Source of the DNA: Pseudomonas viridiflava
GTDB taxonomy: Bacteria > Pseudomonadota > Gammaproteobacteria > Pseudomonadales > Pseudomonadaceae
Reading direction: 5' to 3'
DNA length: 64,000 nucleotides
Assembly: GCF_900585905.1 (NCBI RefSeq)
Contig: NZ_UTVH01000073.1
Coordinates: 62,001 to 126,000 of the forward strand
Shown in pieces: positions 20,191 to 28,495 of this stretch (position 1 is its first letter; each line of letters starts with the position of its first letter). The notes under the pieces are model-generated. The model did not search any database. It saw only the letters and a program-made list of their open reading frames with translations, and was not told the DNA's origin. A program made the position numbers and the translations under genes.

Positions 20191-22632
20191 ATGGCCCATC
20201 ACAGTAGCGCTTCCCTGCGTCAACGCCCATCCTGCACCTGTTTTTTGCCCAAGTATGCTCATTTGACAGCAGTACCCCTGGTCTTGAGCGCGTTGAATGC
20301 CGCGCCTGCATGGGGCAGTGAGCTGATCGAGTTTTACGCCGCCAGCAACAATTACTTCACGCCAGAGTTACTGAGCACCGACGGTCTGGTGCTCGCGGGG
20401 TCAATGGCAAACCCCAGCCAGACGCCGGGGCTTGCGGCCATGTGGAGCGGCGGTATCTCGCAGACACTGTCAGGTATCAACGGCGGGGCAAGCTATGTGC
20501 GGGGGATAAATGCGGATGGCTCAGTGATTGTCGGCAGGTCGCAGCTCGGCAGTGGCGGACCGGTGCACGCTGCCTTTTGGCGCAACGGTTCGGTCACTGA
20601 TTTGGGGACGCTGGGCGGATCCAGCTCTGAGGCGGTGGCGGTCACCCCCGACGGTTCGGTCATCGTTGGGGTATTCACTCCCGCGGGCACTTCGAACAGC
20701 AACGGATTTCGCTGGAAGAGTGGCCAGATCCAGACACTTGGCGCTCTGCACACGCGCGGATCGACAGTGGCGGCGGTCAGTGACGACGGCAATGTGGTGG
20801 TGGGCGAAACCTACACGAGCAATAGCGTGAAAAGAGCCTATCGGTGGAAGGACAACGTGATGACCGATATTGGGTCCCTCGGTGGCGTTCGGTCCTATGC
20901 CACGGGCGTCAGTGCCGACGGCGGCGTGGTAATTGGTAACTCGCTGCTGAGCGATAACCGGTTCGAACACGCATTTCGCTGGCAAGCCAATGTCATGCGG
21001 GATCTGGGCACACTTGGCGGTCATTACTCCCTCGCACAGTTCGTCAGCGCTGACGGAAATGTCGTTGTCGGCGAGTCGACACCGGTCGACGACTCAAACA
21101 GACGTGTTTTCCGATGGGTCGCCACTGATAACAGGATGGTCGATATTGGCACCCTGGGAGGCGCCAGCGCGGTGGCCTACGACATCAATGCCTCGGGCTC
21201 GGTGATAGTCGGGGCTTCGAGCGTCAGTGGGCAGAATCGGGGCTTTCGCTGGTCCTCTTCTCAGGGCATGCAATCTGTTCAGGATTGGCTGCGCAGCAAT
21301 GGGGTCGAGGTGAATGCGGGCTCGGTGAACATCAGAAATGCTCAAAAAGTCAGTGACTCCGGCGATGTGATCATCGGCACGCTCTCCAATAATCATCAAT
21401 ACCTCGCCCGAGTGGTTGCACAGGCGCCAGCGCCAGCGCCTGCTCCAACACCAACACCAACACCAACACCAACACCAACACCAACACCGACACCAACACC
21501 AGCACCAGCACCAGCACCCACGACGCCTGAGCCAGCACCTGCGCCAACAGCGCCAGTCCCGGATCCAATGCCGACTGCGGCCCCGGTGCCGACACTTGAG
21601 TCGGCACCTGCGCCAACGGCTCAGCCAGCGGCGCCCCTGCCCCTCACACCACCGATAGTGCCCGCGCCCGAACCCGAAACCGACTCAGGGTTAATTGATA
21701 TCAATGAGTACATGGCAGGGCTTCAATCGACCAGGGTACAGGCCATCACAATGGCGATGAATCACAGCGATCTGACCCTCAACGGACTGCACGGCAATCC
21801 GATGCGCAGCCTGTTGTCGGAGCGTCAAAGCAGCGTGTGGGCTTCCGGCGATCTGGCAGGCAATACTCACGCAGACTACGATGGCCGCTCCACGGTCGGT
21901 GAAGTCGGCTTCGGCGTGGGCCTGAGCCAGAGCGTTCAAGTGAACATGGCGATCGGTCGGGCCTGGAGTCGGCAGGACGGGATGCATCAGAGCGAAAGTA
22001 CCGTCAAGGGCGTCTACTTCCTGCCCGAGCTTATCGTTCGCATACCGCACACCTCGATTCATGCGACCGCGAGCCTGATGTACAACGACGGCGATGCTGA
22101 TATCCAGCGCGGATACCTCAATGCAGGGGTTGCCACAGCATCTCAGGGGGACACCGACGTCAGGACCTATGGCGGTCGACTGCGATTTGACTGGCTCAAC
22201 GCGCTGGACCTGGGTAAAACGGCCTTCACGCCTTATGTCAGCCAAACTCACTTGGTCAGCAAGATGGATGGCTATACCGAAGCCGCGAGCGCATTTCCTG
22301 TGCACTGGAAGGCATCCAGTGATCGCACGAACACATCCCGTATCGGCCTGGACGCCGTGCATACGGTGAATGCCCGTCTGACCCTGCTCGGTCGCGTGGA
22401 AGGGGCACATCGCCACGAAGACCATGGCAGCGCTGTCGAGGGTGAAATCCTGGGGGCCGGCGGCACGGCCTTCAATCTCGAAGGCCGCAGTTACAAGCAG
22501 CAGTGGATACGCACAGGAGCCGGACTGGAAGCCTTGCTTGGCAAGGGGACAGCGACGCTGATGCTCAACGGCACCACTGAAGGGGAAGATGCCAGCTACT
22601 GGCTGACGGCGGGCTACCAGATCAGGTTCTGA
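20191..22632 (+). CDS. Autotransporter with HAF repeats
   Basis: This 813-residue type V secreted protein has a signal peptide (hydrophobic LTAVPLVLSALNAAPAWG, cleavage near residue 42). The passenger is built of seven to eight HAF repeats of the form FRW..(G)..M.DLGTLGG..S.A..(V)S.DG.VVVG. A Pro/Thr/Ala-rich linker (about residues 410-490) contains a DNA hexanucleotide array. The C-terminal beta-barrel domain ends in an aromatic residue (GYQIRF). I chose the ATG at 20191; the frame is open upstream but only this start puts the signal peptide at the end. HAF autotransporters are surface proteins of unknown ligand, often linked to adhesion. Confidence 0.88.
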   Translation: MAHHSSASLRQRPSCTCFLPKYAHLTAVPLVLSALNAAPAWGSELIEFYAASNNYFTPELLSTDGLVLAGSMANPSQTPGLAAMWSGGISQTLSGINGGASYVRGINADGSVIVGRSQLGSGGPVHAAFWRNGSVTDLGTLGGSSSEAVAVTPDGSVIVGVFTPAGTSNSNGFRWKSGQIQTLGALHTRGSTVAAVSDDGNVVVGETYTSNSVKRAYRWKDNVMTDIGSLGGVRSYATGVSADGGVVIGNSLLSDNRFEHAFRWQANVMRDLGTLGGHYSLAQFVSADGNVVVGESTPVDDSNRRVFRWVATDNRMVDIGTLGGASAVAYDINASGSVIVGASSVSGQNRGFRWSSSQGMQSVQDWLRSNGVEVNAGSVNIRNAQKVSDSGDVIIGTLSNNHQYLARVVAQAPAPAPAPTPTPTPTPTPTPTPTPTPAPAPAPTTPEPAPAPTAPVPDPMPTAAPVPTLESAPAPTAQPAAPLPLTPPIVPAPEPETDSGLIDINEYMAGLQSTRVQAITMAMNHSDLTLNGLHGNPMRSLLSERQSSVWASGDLAGNTHADYDGRSTVGEVGFGVGLSQSVQVNMAIGRAWSRQDGMHQSESTVKGVYFLPELIVRIPHTSIHATASLMYNDGDADIQRGYLNAGVATASQGDTDVRTYGGRLRFDWLNALDLGKTAFTPYVSQTHLVSKMDGYTEAASAFPVHWKASSDRTNTSRIGLDAVHTVNARLTLLGRVEGAHRHEDHGSAVEGEILGAGGTAFNLEGRSYKQQWIRTGAGLEALLGKGTATLMLNGTTEGEDASYWLTAGYQIRF
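21445..21498 (+). repeat. Hexanucleotide tandem array (CCAACA)n inside the autotransporter gene
   Basis: Nine consecutive 6-bp units, all CCAACA except one CCGACA, encode a Thr-Pro run. CCAGCA-type variant units flank the array. Unit changes would alter linker length without shifting the frame. Confidence 0.85.
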
Positions 22633-22666
22633 TCGGCCAACGACCTGCAATCAATGGCAGCGCCCG

Positions 22667-23863
22667 TCAACGTTCAACACTGACTGCGTAATCCGGGAGA
22701 TCAACCTTTCTGGAATTACGCAGGAACAGCCTGGAAAACGTCTTTCGTAGCGTCGGTTTGCCCGCAATGCTCATTGCGCCCCGGAGGAGTTTCAGCCCCG
22801 TGCGCGTATGCGGCCAAAGCATACGCGGGACTATTTTCGGTATGCCCTGCCCTTCTTTCACGAACGGCCGCATGACGCGCTCGTATGCGGTCAGAGCAGT
22901 GGCAAGATCCCGAGTCCTCGACAACTCGCCAGCCAACACATAGCCCCCGACGATCGCAAGCGTGGTGCCGATGCCAGACAAGGGCGTGGCGCACCAGGCG
23001 GCGTCTCCGGTAAGCACGACCCGGCGGTCATGCCAACGCTCCATCCTCACCTGCCGCAAGACATCAAAATAGAAATCATCGGTCTTGAACATGCCTTCAA
23101 GAATGCGCGGAAAATGCCATCCGGCATGGGCAAATTTTTCCTGCAGAAAGTGCTTCTGCTGCTGAGCAGACCACTTATTCTCACCCTCGGGCTTTTTCTG
23201 CATGCCCATGTAGACATGCACGTTATTCTCTCGACCCGGCTTGAGGGTTGCGCCGATGCCTGCAACGGCATTGTATTGCCGCGCAAACACACCATCTGCC
23301 GCAGTTCTGGGTATGGCGAAGTAGGCAATGGTGATGTCCATCCACTTCGGACTGTTCTCTCCCGGGAAAATCAATTCGCGGATGGGTGACCCGACACCCT
23401 CTGCAATGATGACAAGATCAAAGCGCTCGCTTGGGCCGTTCTGGAAGTGCACGGAGACACCAGAAGCATCCTGATCCAGCGCCTTGATGGTTTCGCCGAA
23501 GCGGTAGGTTGCCTGCTGGCTTGCAGGCTCGAAGATCATGCGAGCCAGGTCACCGCGCATTATTTCCAGCTCTGCAGTGGGCCCGTCGCCAATGTCCTCG
23601 ACGGCAAAGCGCGCGATGGGGTTGTCATGCTCATCCACCCAGTCCGTGCCCGCCTCACCCGTGTTCAGCGCAAGAGCCGCCTGCTCCAGGCCCATTTTGC
23701 GCAAGACTTCCCGGCCAGCGCCGCGGACGTCGACGTTTTGCCCGCCTTCGCGAAACGCTGGGGCTTGTTCAATGACGGTCACCTCAAAGCCATGGCGGGA
23801 GAGCCACCAGGCTGTGGTGTTACCGGCGACACTTGCCCCGCTGATGAGGATTTTTCTGGACAT
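22667..23863 (-). CDS. FAD-dependent monooxygenase (TetX/PhzS-like)
   Basis: This 398-residue class A flavoprotein hydroxylase acts on an aromatic or tetracycline-like substrate with NAD(P)H and O2; the substrate is unknown. The N-terminal Rossmann loop is ILISGASVAGNTTAWWLSRHG. The GDGPTAELEIMRGDLARMIFE segment and the C-terminal FAD-ribityl motif LTGDAAWCATPLSGIGTTLA are visible. The ATG at 23863 has AGGAG eight bases upstream. A MarR-type regulator lies immediately upstream, and two palindromes between them are likely operators, so expression is probably induced by a small ligand. Confidence 0.85.
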   Translation of the reverse strand: MSRKILISGASVAGNTTAWWLSRHGFEVTVIEQAPAFREGGQNVDVRGAGREVLRKMGLEQAALALNTGEAGTDWVDEHDNPIARFAVEDIGDGPTAELEIMRGDLARMIFEPASQQATYRFGETIKALDQDASGVSVHFQNGPSERFDLVIIAEGVGSPIRELIFPGENSPKWMDITIAYFAIPRTAADGVFARQYNAVAGIGATLKPGRENNVHVYMGMQKKPEGENKWSAQQQKHFLQEKFAHAGWHFPRILEGMFKTDDFYFDVLRQVRMERWHDRRVVLTGDAAWCATPLSGIGTTLAIVGGYVLAGELSRTRDLATALTAYERVMRPFVKEGQGIPKIVPRMLWPHTRTGLKLLRGAMSIAGKPTLRKTFSRLFLRNSRKVDLPDYAVSVER

Positions 23864-23889
23864 GTGGATTCTCCTGAGATCCACACCTT

Positions 23890-23905
23890 ATATCACGCAT
23901 GATAT
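23890..23905. promoter_or_regulatory. Palindrome, probable MarR operator 1
   Basis: ATATCA and TGATAT arms flank a CGCA centre. It lies between the marR-type gene and the monooxygenase start, 27 bp upstream of the latter. Confidence 0.65.
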
Positions 23906-23912
23906 AAATAAA

Positions 23913-23926
23913 CATCACGCGTGATG
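23913..23926. promoter_or_regulatory. Palindrome, probable MarR operator 2
   Basis: CATCACGCGTGATG is a perfect 14-bp palindrome sharing the ATCACGC core with operator 1. The two centres are about 22 bp apart, two helical turns, as expected for two MarR dimers on one face of the DNA. Confidence 0.65.
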
Positions 23927-23933
23927 AACCTAC

Positions 23934-24380
23934 CTAGTCTTCCAGATTGACGATAAAACGCTTGAGCAACGCCACAAAAAGCGAAGCCTCCTCGGCGCTG
24001 AAGCCCTCCATCCCGCGCGCATTGGTATCCAGCAAGGCTTGCCGCCCCGCCGCTGCCACCTCCAGACCGGATTTGGTGATGCTCACCTTGGCAGCGCGCT
24101 TGTTCGTGAGCACCACGGTGCGTTCGATCAGGCCGGCTGCTTCCAGCTTGTCCAGGGTCGCCACCATCGCAGGCTGCTTGACGGCGGACGCCTTCACAAG
24201 ATCGCGCTGAAGCATCGGGCCACGCCAGGACAGCCACAACAAAGGGCCAAGCAGGGTCAGCGAAGTGCCCTGTGAGCGCAACGCGGTCTCGGTCGCGCGG
24301 TTGAACACGCGTTCTGCATGACTTGCCAGGTACCCAGGCGCCACTGCGGCTTCCGGGTGGATATCTTCTTCATTTTTCAT
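23934..24380 (-). CDS. MarR-family transcriptional regulator
   Basis: This 148-residue winged-helix regulator shows the MarR core: GPLLWLSWRGPMLQRDLVKAS (helix), PAMVATLDKLEAAGLIER (recognition helix), VVLTNKRAAKVSITKSG (wing), and a C-terminal dimerisation helix (EEASLFVALLKRFIVNLED). I chose the ATG at 24380 (MKNEEDIHPE); a much longer frame upstream lacks support. The downstream monooxygenase gene and the two palindromes suggest it represses that gene and possibly itself. Confidence 0.88.
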   Translation of the reverse strand: MKNEEDIHPEAAVAPGYLASHAERVFNRATETALRSQGTSLTLLGPLLWLSWRGPMLQRDLVKASAVKQPAMVATLDKLEAAGLIERTVVLTNKRAAKVSITKSGLEVAAAGRQALLDTNARGMEGFSAEEASLFVALLKRFIVNLED

Positions 24381-24576
24381 GACGGGATTTTGTCGGAGTT
24401 TGACCGCTTCCACTAGCCCGAAGTTAAGGAATGGATTTAGGCTACCGCGAATGATGATGCAGCCAGGCAGACTGGCGCCATCGAGTGGTCTGCCACCCAA
24501 CGCCTGACGCCACAGGAACTGATTGTTTTCATCGACACTTACACGTGAATCACCCCTCATCGAAAAAGGATGTTCA

Positions 24577-26118
24577 ATGCTGTCTATGCCGGTGTCAAAA
24601 AAGCTGTTAGCGGCGACTCTTTCGAGCGCAGTGATTCTCGACTCGACGCTCAATGCCGCTGAGGCCGCAGTTTCGTCGTCCTTCAACTCTCCTGCGACTT
24701 CCGTTCAGATGTTTCTATGGCGTTGGTCGGATCTGGCCAGGGAATGCTCCACCATGCTTGGCCCTGCCGGCTACGGCGCCGTGCAGATATCGCCGCCCCA
24801 GGCGTCCAAGCTGACAGGCACATGGTGGGGTGTTTATCAGCCGGTAAACTTCCGCTCGCTCACCAGCCCGATGGGCACCGAAGCGCAATTAAAGTCGATG
24901 ATTGATGCCTGCCACGCTGCGGGCGTACGGGTGTATGCCGATATCGTGACCAACCAGATGGCAGGCGATTCAAGTGGCTCATTCAAAAGCTCGGACGGGT
25001 CCAGCTGGAACGCCGCAGACTTGAGTTACCCACAATTCAGCCCCTTTGACTTCAACGAGCCCTGCACCATCGTCGAGCAGGATTACAGCAGTAATCGCAA
25101 TAACGTCATCAATTGCCGCCTCAATCAGCTGCCGGACCTGGAAACAACCAGTACTTACGTCCAGGGCATTATCTCGACCTACATGAAAAAGCTGCTTGCG
25201 CTGGGCATCGATGGCTTTCGTATTGATGCCGCCAAGCATCAGAACGCCAGTGCCTGGGCGACGATCATCAGCACAGTCAAATCCGCCTACCCCACTACGC
25301 TTGCCGGAGAAACTATCTGGATTACCCAGGAGATCATTCCGGACGGCACAGTAAAACGCGCAGACTATTACAAGAACGGGACGGTGAATGAGTTCAACTA
25401 TGCGGTTGCGCTGAAGGAAACCTTTCGCAACGAGAACGGCCAGGCTATCGCGGCACTTCCCAGCATCATGGGGCTGCCAGGAAACTGGGGCGGCAACTGG
25501 AATCTTATTCCGTCCAAAAGTGCCACGGTGTTCGTCAACAACTGGGACACCGAGCGCACGCCAGAGGCGTCATTGAACGCCAGCAACGCTTCCCGGAATG
25601 ATCAATACATGACCAGGCGATACACCCTGGCAAACATCTTCATGCTGGCGTGGCCCTACGGCGAAGCCCAGGTGCACTCTGGCTATTACTTCAGCAATAA
25701 AGACGCCGATGCTCCGCGTTCAAGCCCGTTCGACGCCAACGGTAATCCCGTGACCACCGAATGGGACTTCATTCATCGTTGGGCCGCTGTGGCGAGCATG
25801 GTGAAGTTTCGTAGTGCGACAGAGGGCGAAGGGGTCAGCAACTGGGTGACCGGCAATGAAAACCAGATTGCGTTCAGCCGGGGTCAAAGCGGATTCGTGG
25901 CGATCAACAACGCGAACAGCGTGTGGACGAAGACATTCCAGACCGGGCTGCCTGCCGGCACTTATTGCAATATCGTGCGCTCAGGCTCGCCGAGCAGTAA
26001 TACCTGCGCTGAGGGGTCAGTGACGGTGAGCGCAACGGGTACGGCCACCCTGACGCTGCCTGCGAATAACGGCTCTCAGGTCCCGGCAGTGGCGATTTAC
26101 CCAGGCTCGCGACTTTGA
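24577..26118 (+). CDS. Secreted alpha-amylase (GH13)
   Basis: This 513-residue extracellular enzyme hydrolyses alpha-1,4-glucans. The signal peptide covers about residues 1-33 (KKLLAATLSSAVILDSTLNA). GH13 motifs are present: VYADIVTNQM (region I, Asn in place of the usual His), GFRIDAAKH with nucleophile Asp217, QEIIPDG with acid/base Glu252, and VNNWDTERTP with Asp324. The NWDTER form is known in Streptomyces-type amylases. A C-terminal beta domain follows. AAAAAGGA precedes the ATG at 24577. Confidence 0.9.
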   Translation: MLSMPVSKKLLAATLSSAVILDSTLNAAEAAVSSSFNSPATSVQMFLWRWSDLARECSTMLGPAGYGAVQISPPQASKLTGTWWGVYQPVNFRSLTSPMGTEAQLKSMIDACHAAGVRVYADIVTNQMAGDSSGSFKSSDGSSWNAADLSYPQFSPFDFNEPCTIVEQDYSSNRNNVINCRLNQLPDLETTSTYVQGIISTYMKKLLALGIDGFRIDAAKHQNASAWATIISTVKSAYPTTLAGETIWITQEIIPDGTVKRADYYKNGTVNEFNYAVALKETFRNENGQAIAALPSIMGLPGNWGGNWNLIPSKSATVFVNNWDTERTPEASLNASNASRNDQYMTRRYTLANIFMLAWPYGEAQVHSGYYFSNKDADAPRSSPFDANGNPVTTEWDFIHRWAAVASMVKFRSATEGEGVSNWVTGNENQIAFSRGQSGFVAINNANSVWTKTFQTGLPAGTYCNIVRSGSPSSNTCAEGSVTVSATGTATLTLPANNGSQVPAVAIYPGSRL

Positions 26119-26218
26119 GCAAAAAAGTCAGGCACACGCTTGGGGGCGCCGCGACACGTTGACTGGCGTCAGAAGTGGCGTGGCAGCCCTTGGCCGCCAC
26201 GCAACCTCACCAGGGGGA

Positions 26219-28279
26219 TCAGGTCAGCAAATGGCCCTGATCGACGTCTGGTACGACGCCAATCAGCCCCACTTCGGTTTCAGGCGCGAACACCATGTAG
26301 CGGTCGTACAGGCTATCGCGCAGGTCTCCTTCAAGCGCGATTTCGAACCGGTGGCCCAGAGCGTCAGCATCCATGTCCTTCAAATAGGTGCGATCCAGTT
26401 CCTTGCTGTACTGCATTTTCAGCGTCATATCCGTGCCGTCGCCAAAGCCGGTGTAGCCCAGGGCTGACACATCAATCCTGTCGTCAACGGTGAAACCCTG
26501 AATCAGGTCGACAAAGCTCTGGCTGTCGGTGCGATAGCTGTCCTCGGCAGACAAATAGCGGAACACGTCGCCGTTATCCTGCTCTGTCCACAACGAGATA
26601 TCGGTTCTGTCGCCGCCGTTGAGGCGGTCTGCGCCTGCGCCGCCGATGATGACATCTGCGCCCTCGCCGCCGTTGATCACGTCATTGCCATCCAGGCCGT
26701 AGATGATTTCCGACAGGGCAGTACCGGTAATGGTGTCCCTGCCGCTCGTGCCTTCGAGGGTGGGTGCGGTGAACACAACGTTGGTGCTGTTGAGCTGCTC
26801 CACCAGGTTGCCGTTCAGAGCCAGCTCGAACCGGTGCCCTGACGCATCGGCGTCGTAGCTCTTGAGGTAGGTGCGGGTGCCATCTGCATTGGTCGTGAGG
26901 GCCAGGGTGCCGTCATGGCCATCACCAAAACCGGTGAAGCCCAGGCCAATCAGGTCGATACGATCCTCGGATGCGTCAAAGTCCTGAATGCGATCGCTGC
27001 TGTTTTGCGTGGCAGTGCGGAAACTGTCATCCAACTCACTGAACCGGAAGATGTCAGCGCCAGCACCGCCTTGCAGCACGTCGCGCCCGCCGTTGCCCTG
27101 GAGCACATCATCACCCGCCAGGCCGTGAATGATCTCGGCGGCAGCGGTACCCTGCAGGACCTCGTCACCGGTGTATCCGTCCACATGCAGCTTGCCATCC
27201 TGGCTGCCGAAGCCGGTGTCTATGCTGCCATCGGGATTGAAGCGGGTGACGATGAAATCGCCGTAGTTCAAACCGGCGGCCAGGATTTTGCCATCGGTCT
27301 GTATCGTCAGGGACTCCGGCGTCTGGGTCGCGAACGTCACCTTGCCATTGTCGCCAAAGCTCGTGTCGAAGGAGCCGTCGGTGTTGAGCCGCACCATGGT
27401 TGACGTGGTTTCGCCCATACGATGGCCCACGACGATGATCTTGCCGTCAGCCTGTACGCTGACCATTGAATCGTCGCCAAAACCCATGGCCGCGTTCAGA
27501 TAAAGCGCGCCATTATCGCCAAAACTTCTATCGCGCTGACCGTCGGGGCTGTAGCGCAGCACGGTGAACGTGCGATCACCCTCACCAATGGCGCTGTACG
27601 CGGCGCCGACCACGATCCCGCCGTCTGCCTGCACGGCAGTGGAAATCTCCTGGGTGTAGTAGTCGTCCGTAGGGAAGGCGACGTTCAGAACACCTTGGTT
27701 GCCAAAGTCGTCGACTAACGCGCCGTCCTTTCCGAGCCGGATCACGGTGGCCTCGTCAAATCCACGGGCGCTGACCTGGAAAGTGCCGTCAGAACTGGCG
27801 GTAAAGTCGAAACCTGAATAGTCGTGCTCGATCTGGAGCGTGGTTGAGCCGTTCTGACCAAAAGTGGCGTCACGTGTGCCGTCGCTGTTGTAGCGCTCCA
27901 GCACGATGCCGGTTCCCTCTGCGATGGCGACCACCACTTTGCCGTCGGGCTGGACCGCCGTCAGCTCGTAACGCTCTGACGGCTCGTCCGCGGCAGGCAC
28001 GATATCTACCCCGCCGTCACGAAATCTGGTGTCCAGCGTGCCGTCCGCGTTCAGGCGGATGACGGAATGGTCCTGGTCGTAGTCGTAGGACTCCTCGCCG
28101 AGTGCCCCTGGGTATCCATAGACCAGATGGTTGGTATAGCCGCCAACCAGTATCTTGCCGTCCGCCTGGACAAGGATGCTCTGGTTATCATCGAACTGAC
28201 CGGTGAGATCGACCTGGACAGTGCCCGGGCCGGTTCTCACGGTGTGGGTGCTTGCCGTCGTGCTATCGGGGGTTGCCAT
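26219..28279 (-). CDS. Delta-60 repeat and RTX calcium-binding protein
   Basis: The first about 380 residues of this 686-residue protein are delta-60 repeats (QADGKILVGG, LNADGTLDTRF, FNPDGSIDTGFG). These beta-propeller-like repeats are found in secreted bacterial proteins. Two blocks of RTX nonapeptides follow (GLAGDDVLQGNGGRDVLQGGAGAD and GLDGNDVINGGEGADVIIGGAGAD), each followed by a similar domain containing F.F..DDR(I)D..LG(F/Y)TGFGDG. There is no Sec signal peptide, which fits type I secretion, but no ABC/MFP/TolC genes are adjacent. The ATG at 28279 is preceded by AAGGACT. Ligand and function are unknown. Confidence 0.85.
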   Translation of the reverse strand: MATPDSTTASTHTVRTGPGTVQVDLTGQFDDNQSILVQADGKILVGGYTNHLVYGYPGALGEESYDYDQDHSVIRLNADGTLDTRFRDGGVDIVPAADEPSERYELTAVQPDGKVVVAIAEGTGIVLERYNSDGTRDATFGQNGSTTLQIEHDYSGFDFTASSDGTFQVSARGFDEATVIRLGKDGALVDDFGNQGVLNVAFPTDDYYTQEISTAVQADGGIVVGAAYSAIGEGDRTFTVLRYSPDGQRDRSFGDNGALYLNAAMGFGDDSMVSVQADGKIIVVGHRMGETTSTMVRLNTDGSFDTSFGDNGKVTFATQTPESLTIQTDGKILAAGLNYGDFIVTRFNPDGSIDTGFGSQDGKLHVDGYTGDEVLQGTAAAEIIHGLAGDDVLQGNGGRDVLQGGAGADIFRFSELDDSFRTATQNSSDRIQDFDASEDRIDLIGLGFTGFGDGHDGTLALTTNADGTRTYLKSYDADASGHRFELALNGNLVEQLNSTNVVFTAPTLEGTSGRDTITGTALSEIIYGLDGNDVINGGEGADVIIGGAGADRLNGGDRTDISLWTEQDNGDVFRYLSAEDSYRTDSQSFVDLIQGFTVDDRIDVSALGYTGFGDGTDMTLKMQYSKELDRTYLKDMDADALGHRFEIALEGDLRDSLYDRYMVFAPETEVGLIGVVPDVDQGHLLT

Positions 28280-28420
28280 GAATGAGTCCTTTAGGTGCAT
28301 GGACGAGTGACTCTAGTAGAGCGCTAAGGATTTGCACGCCATTGAAGGGTGACCGCCAGCAATGCGCGACCGACGGTTTTTCCAGACCACTGATGACCCT
28401 CGCGGCAAACGCCAGTCCTG

Positions 28421-28456
28421 CCCTGGGATACCTGCAAATTTGCAGGTATCCCAGGG
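28421..28456. repeat. 36-bp perfect palindrome
   Basis: CCCTGGGATACCTGCAAA at 28421-28438 is followed at once by its exact reverse complement, with no loop. It lies 39 bp past the stop of the leftward protease autotransporter gene and 140 bp before the start of the RTX gene. No T tract follows on either strand. Confidence 0.85.
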
Positions 28457-28495
28457 GGAGTAGTTTGAGTCGCAAAAGCGGTCGACACGGTTCTG

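Noticed and set aside
20165..20195. GGAACC 20 bp before the HAF autotransporter start
   Set aside because: No CCAC at 15-17 bp spacing, so it is not a hrp box.
21430..21515. Short repeat array considered as CRISPR
   Set aside because: Units are six bases long without spacers and code for a Thr-Pro linker.
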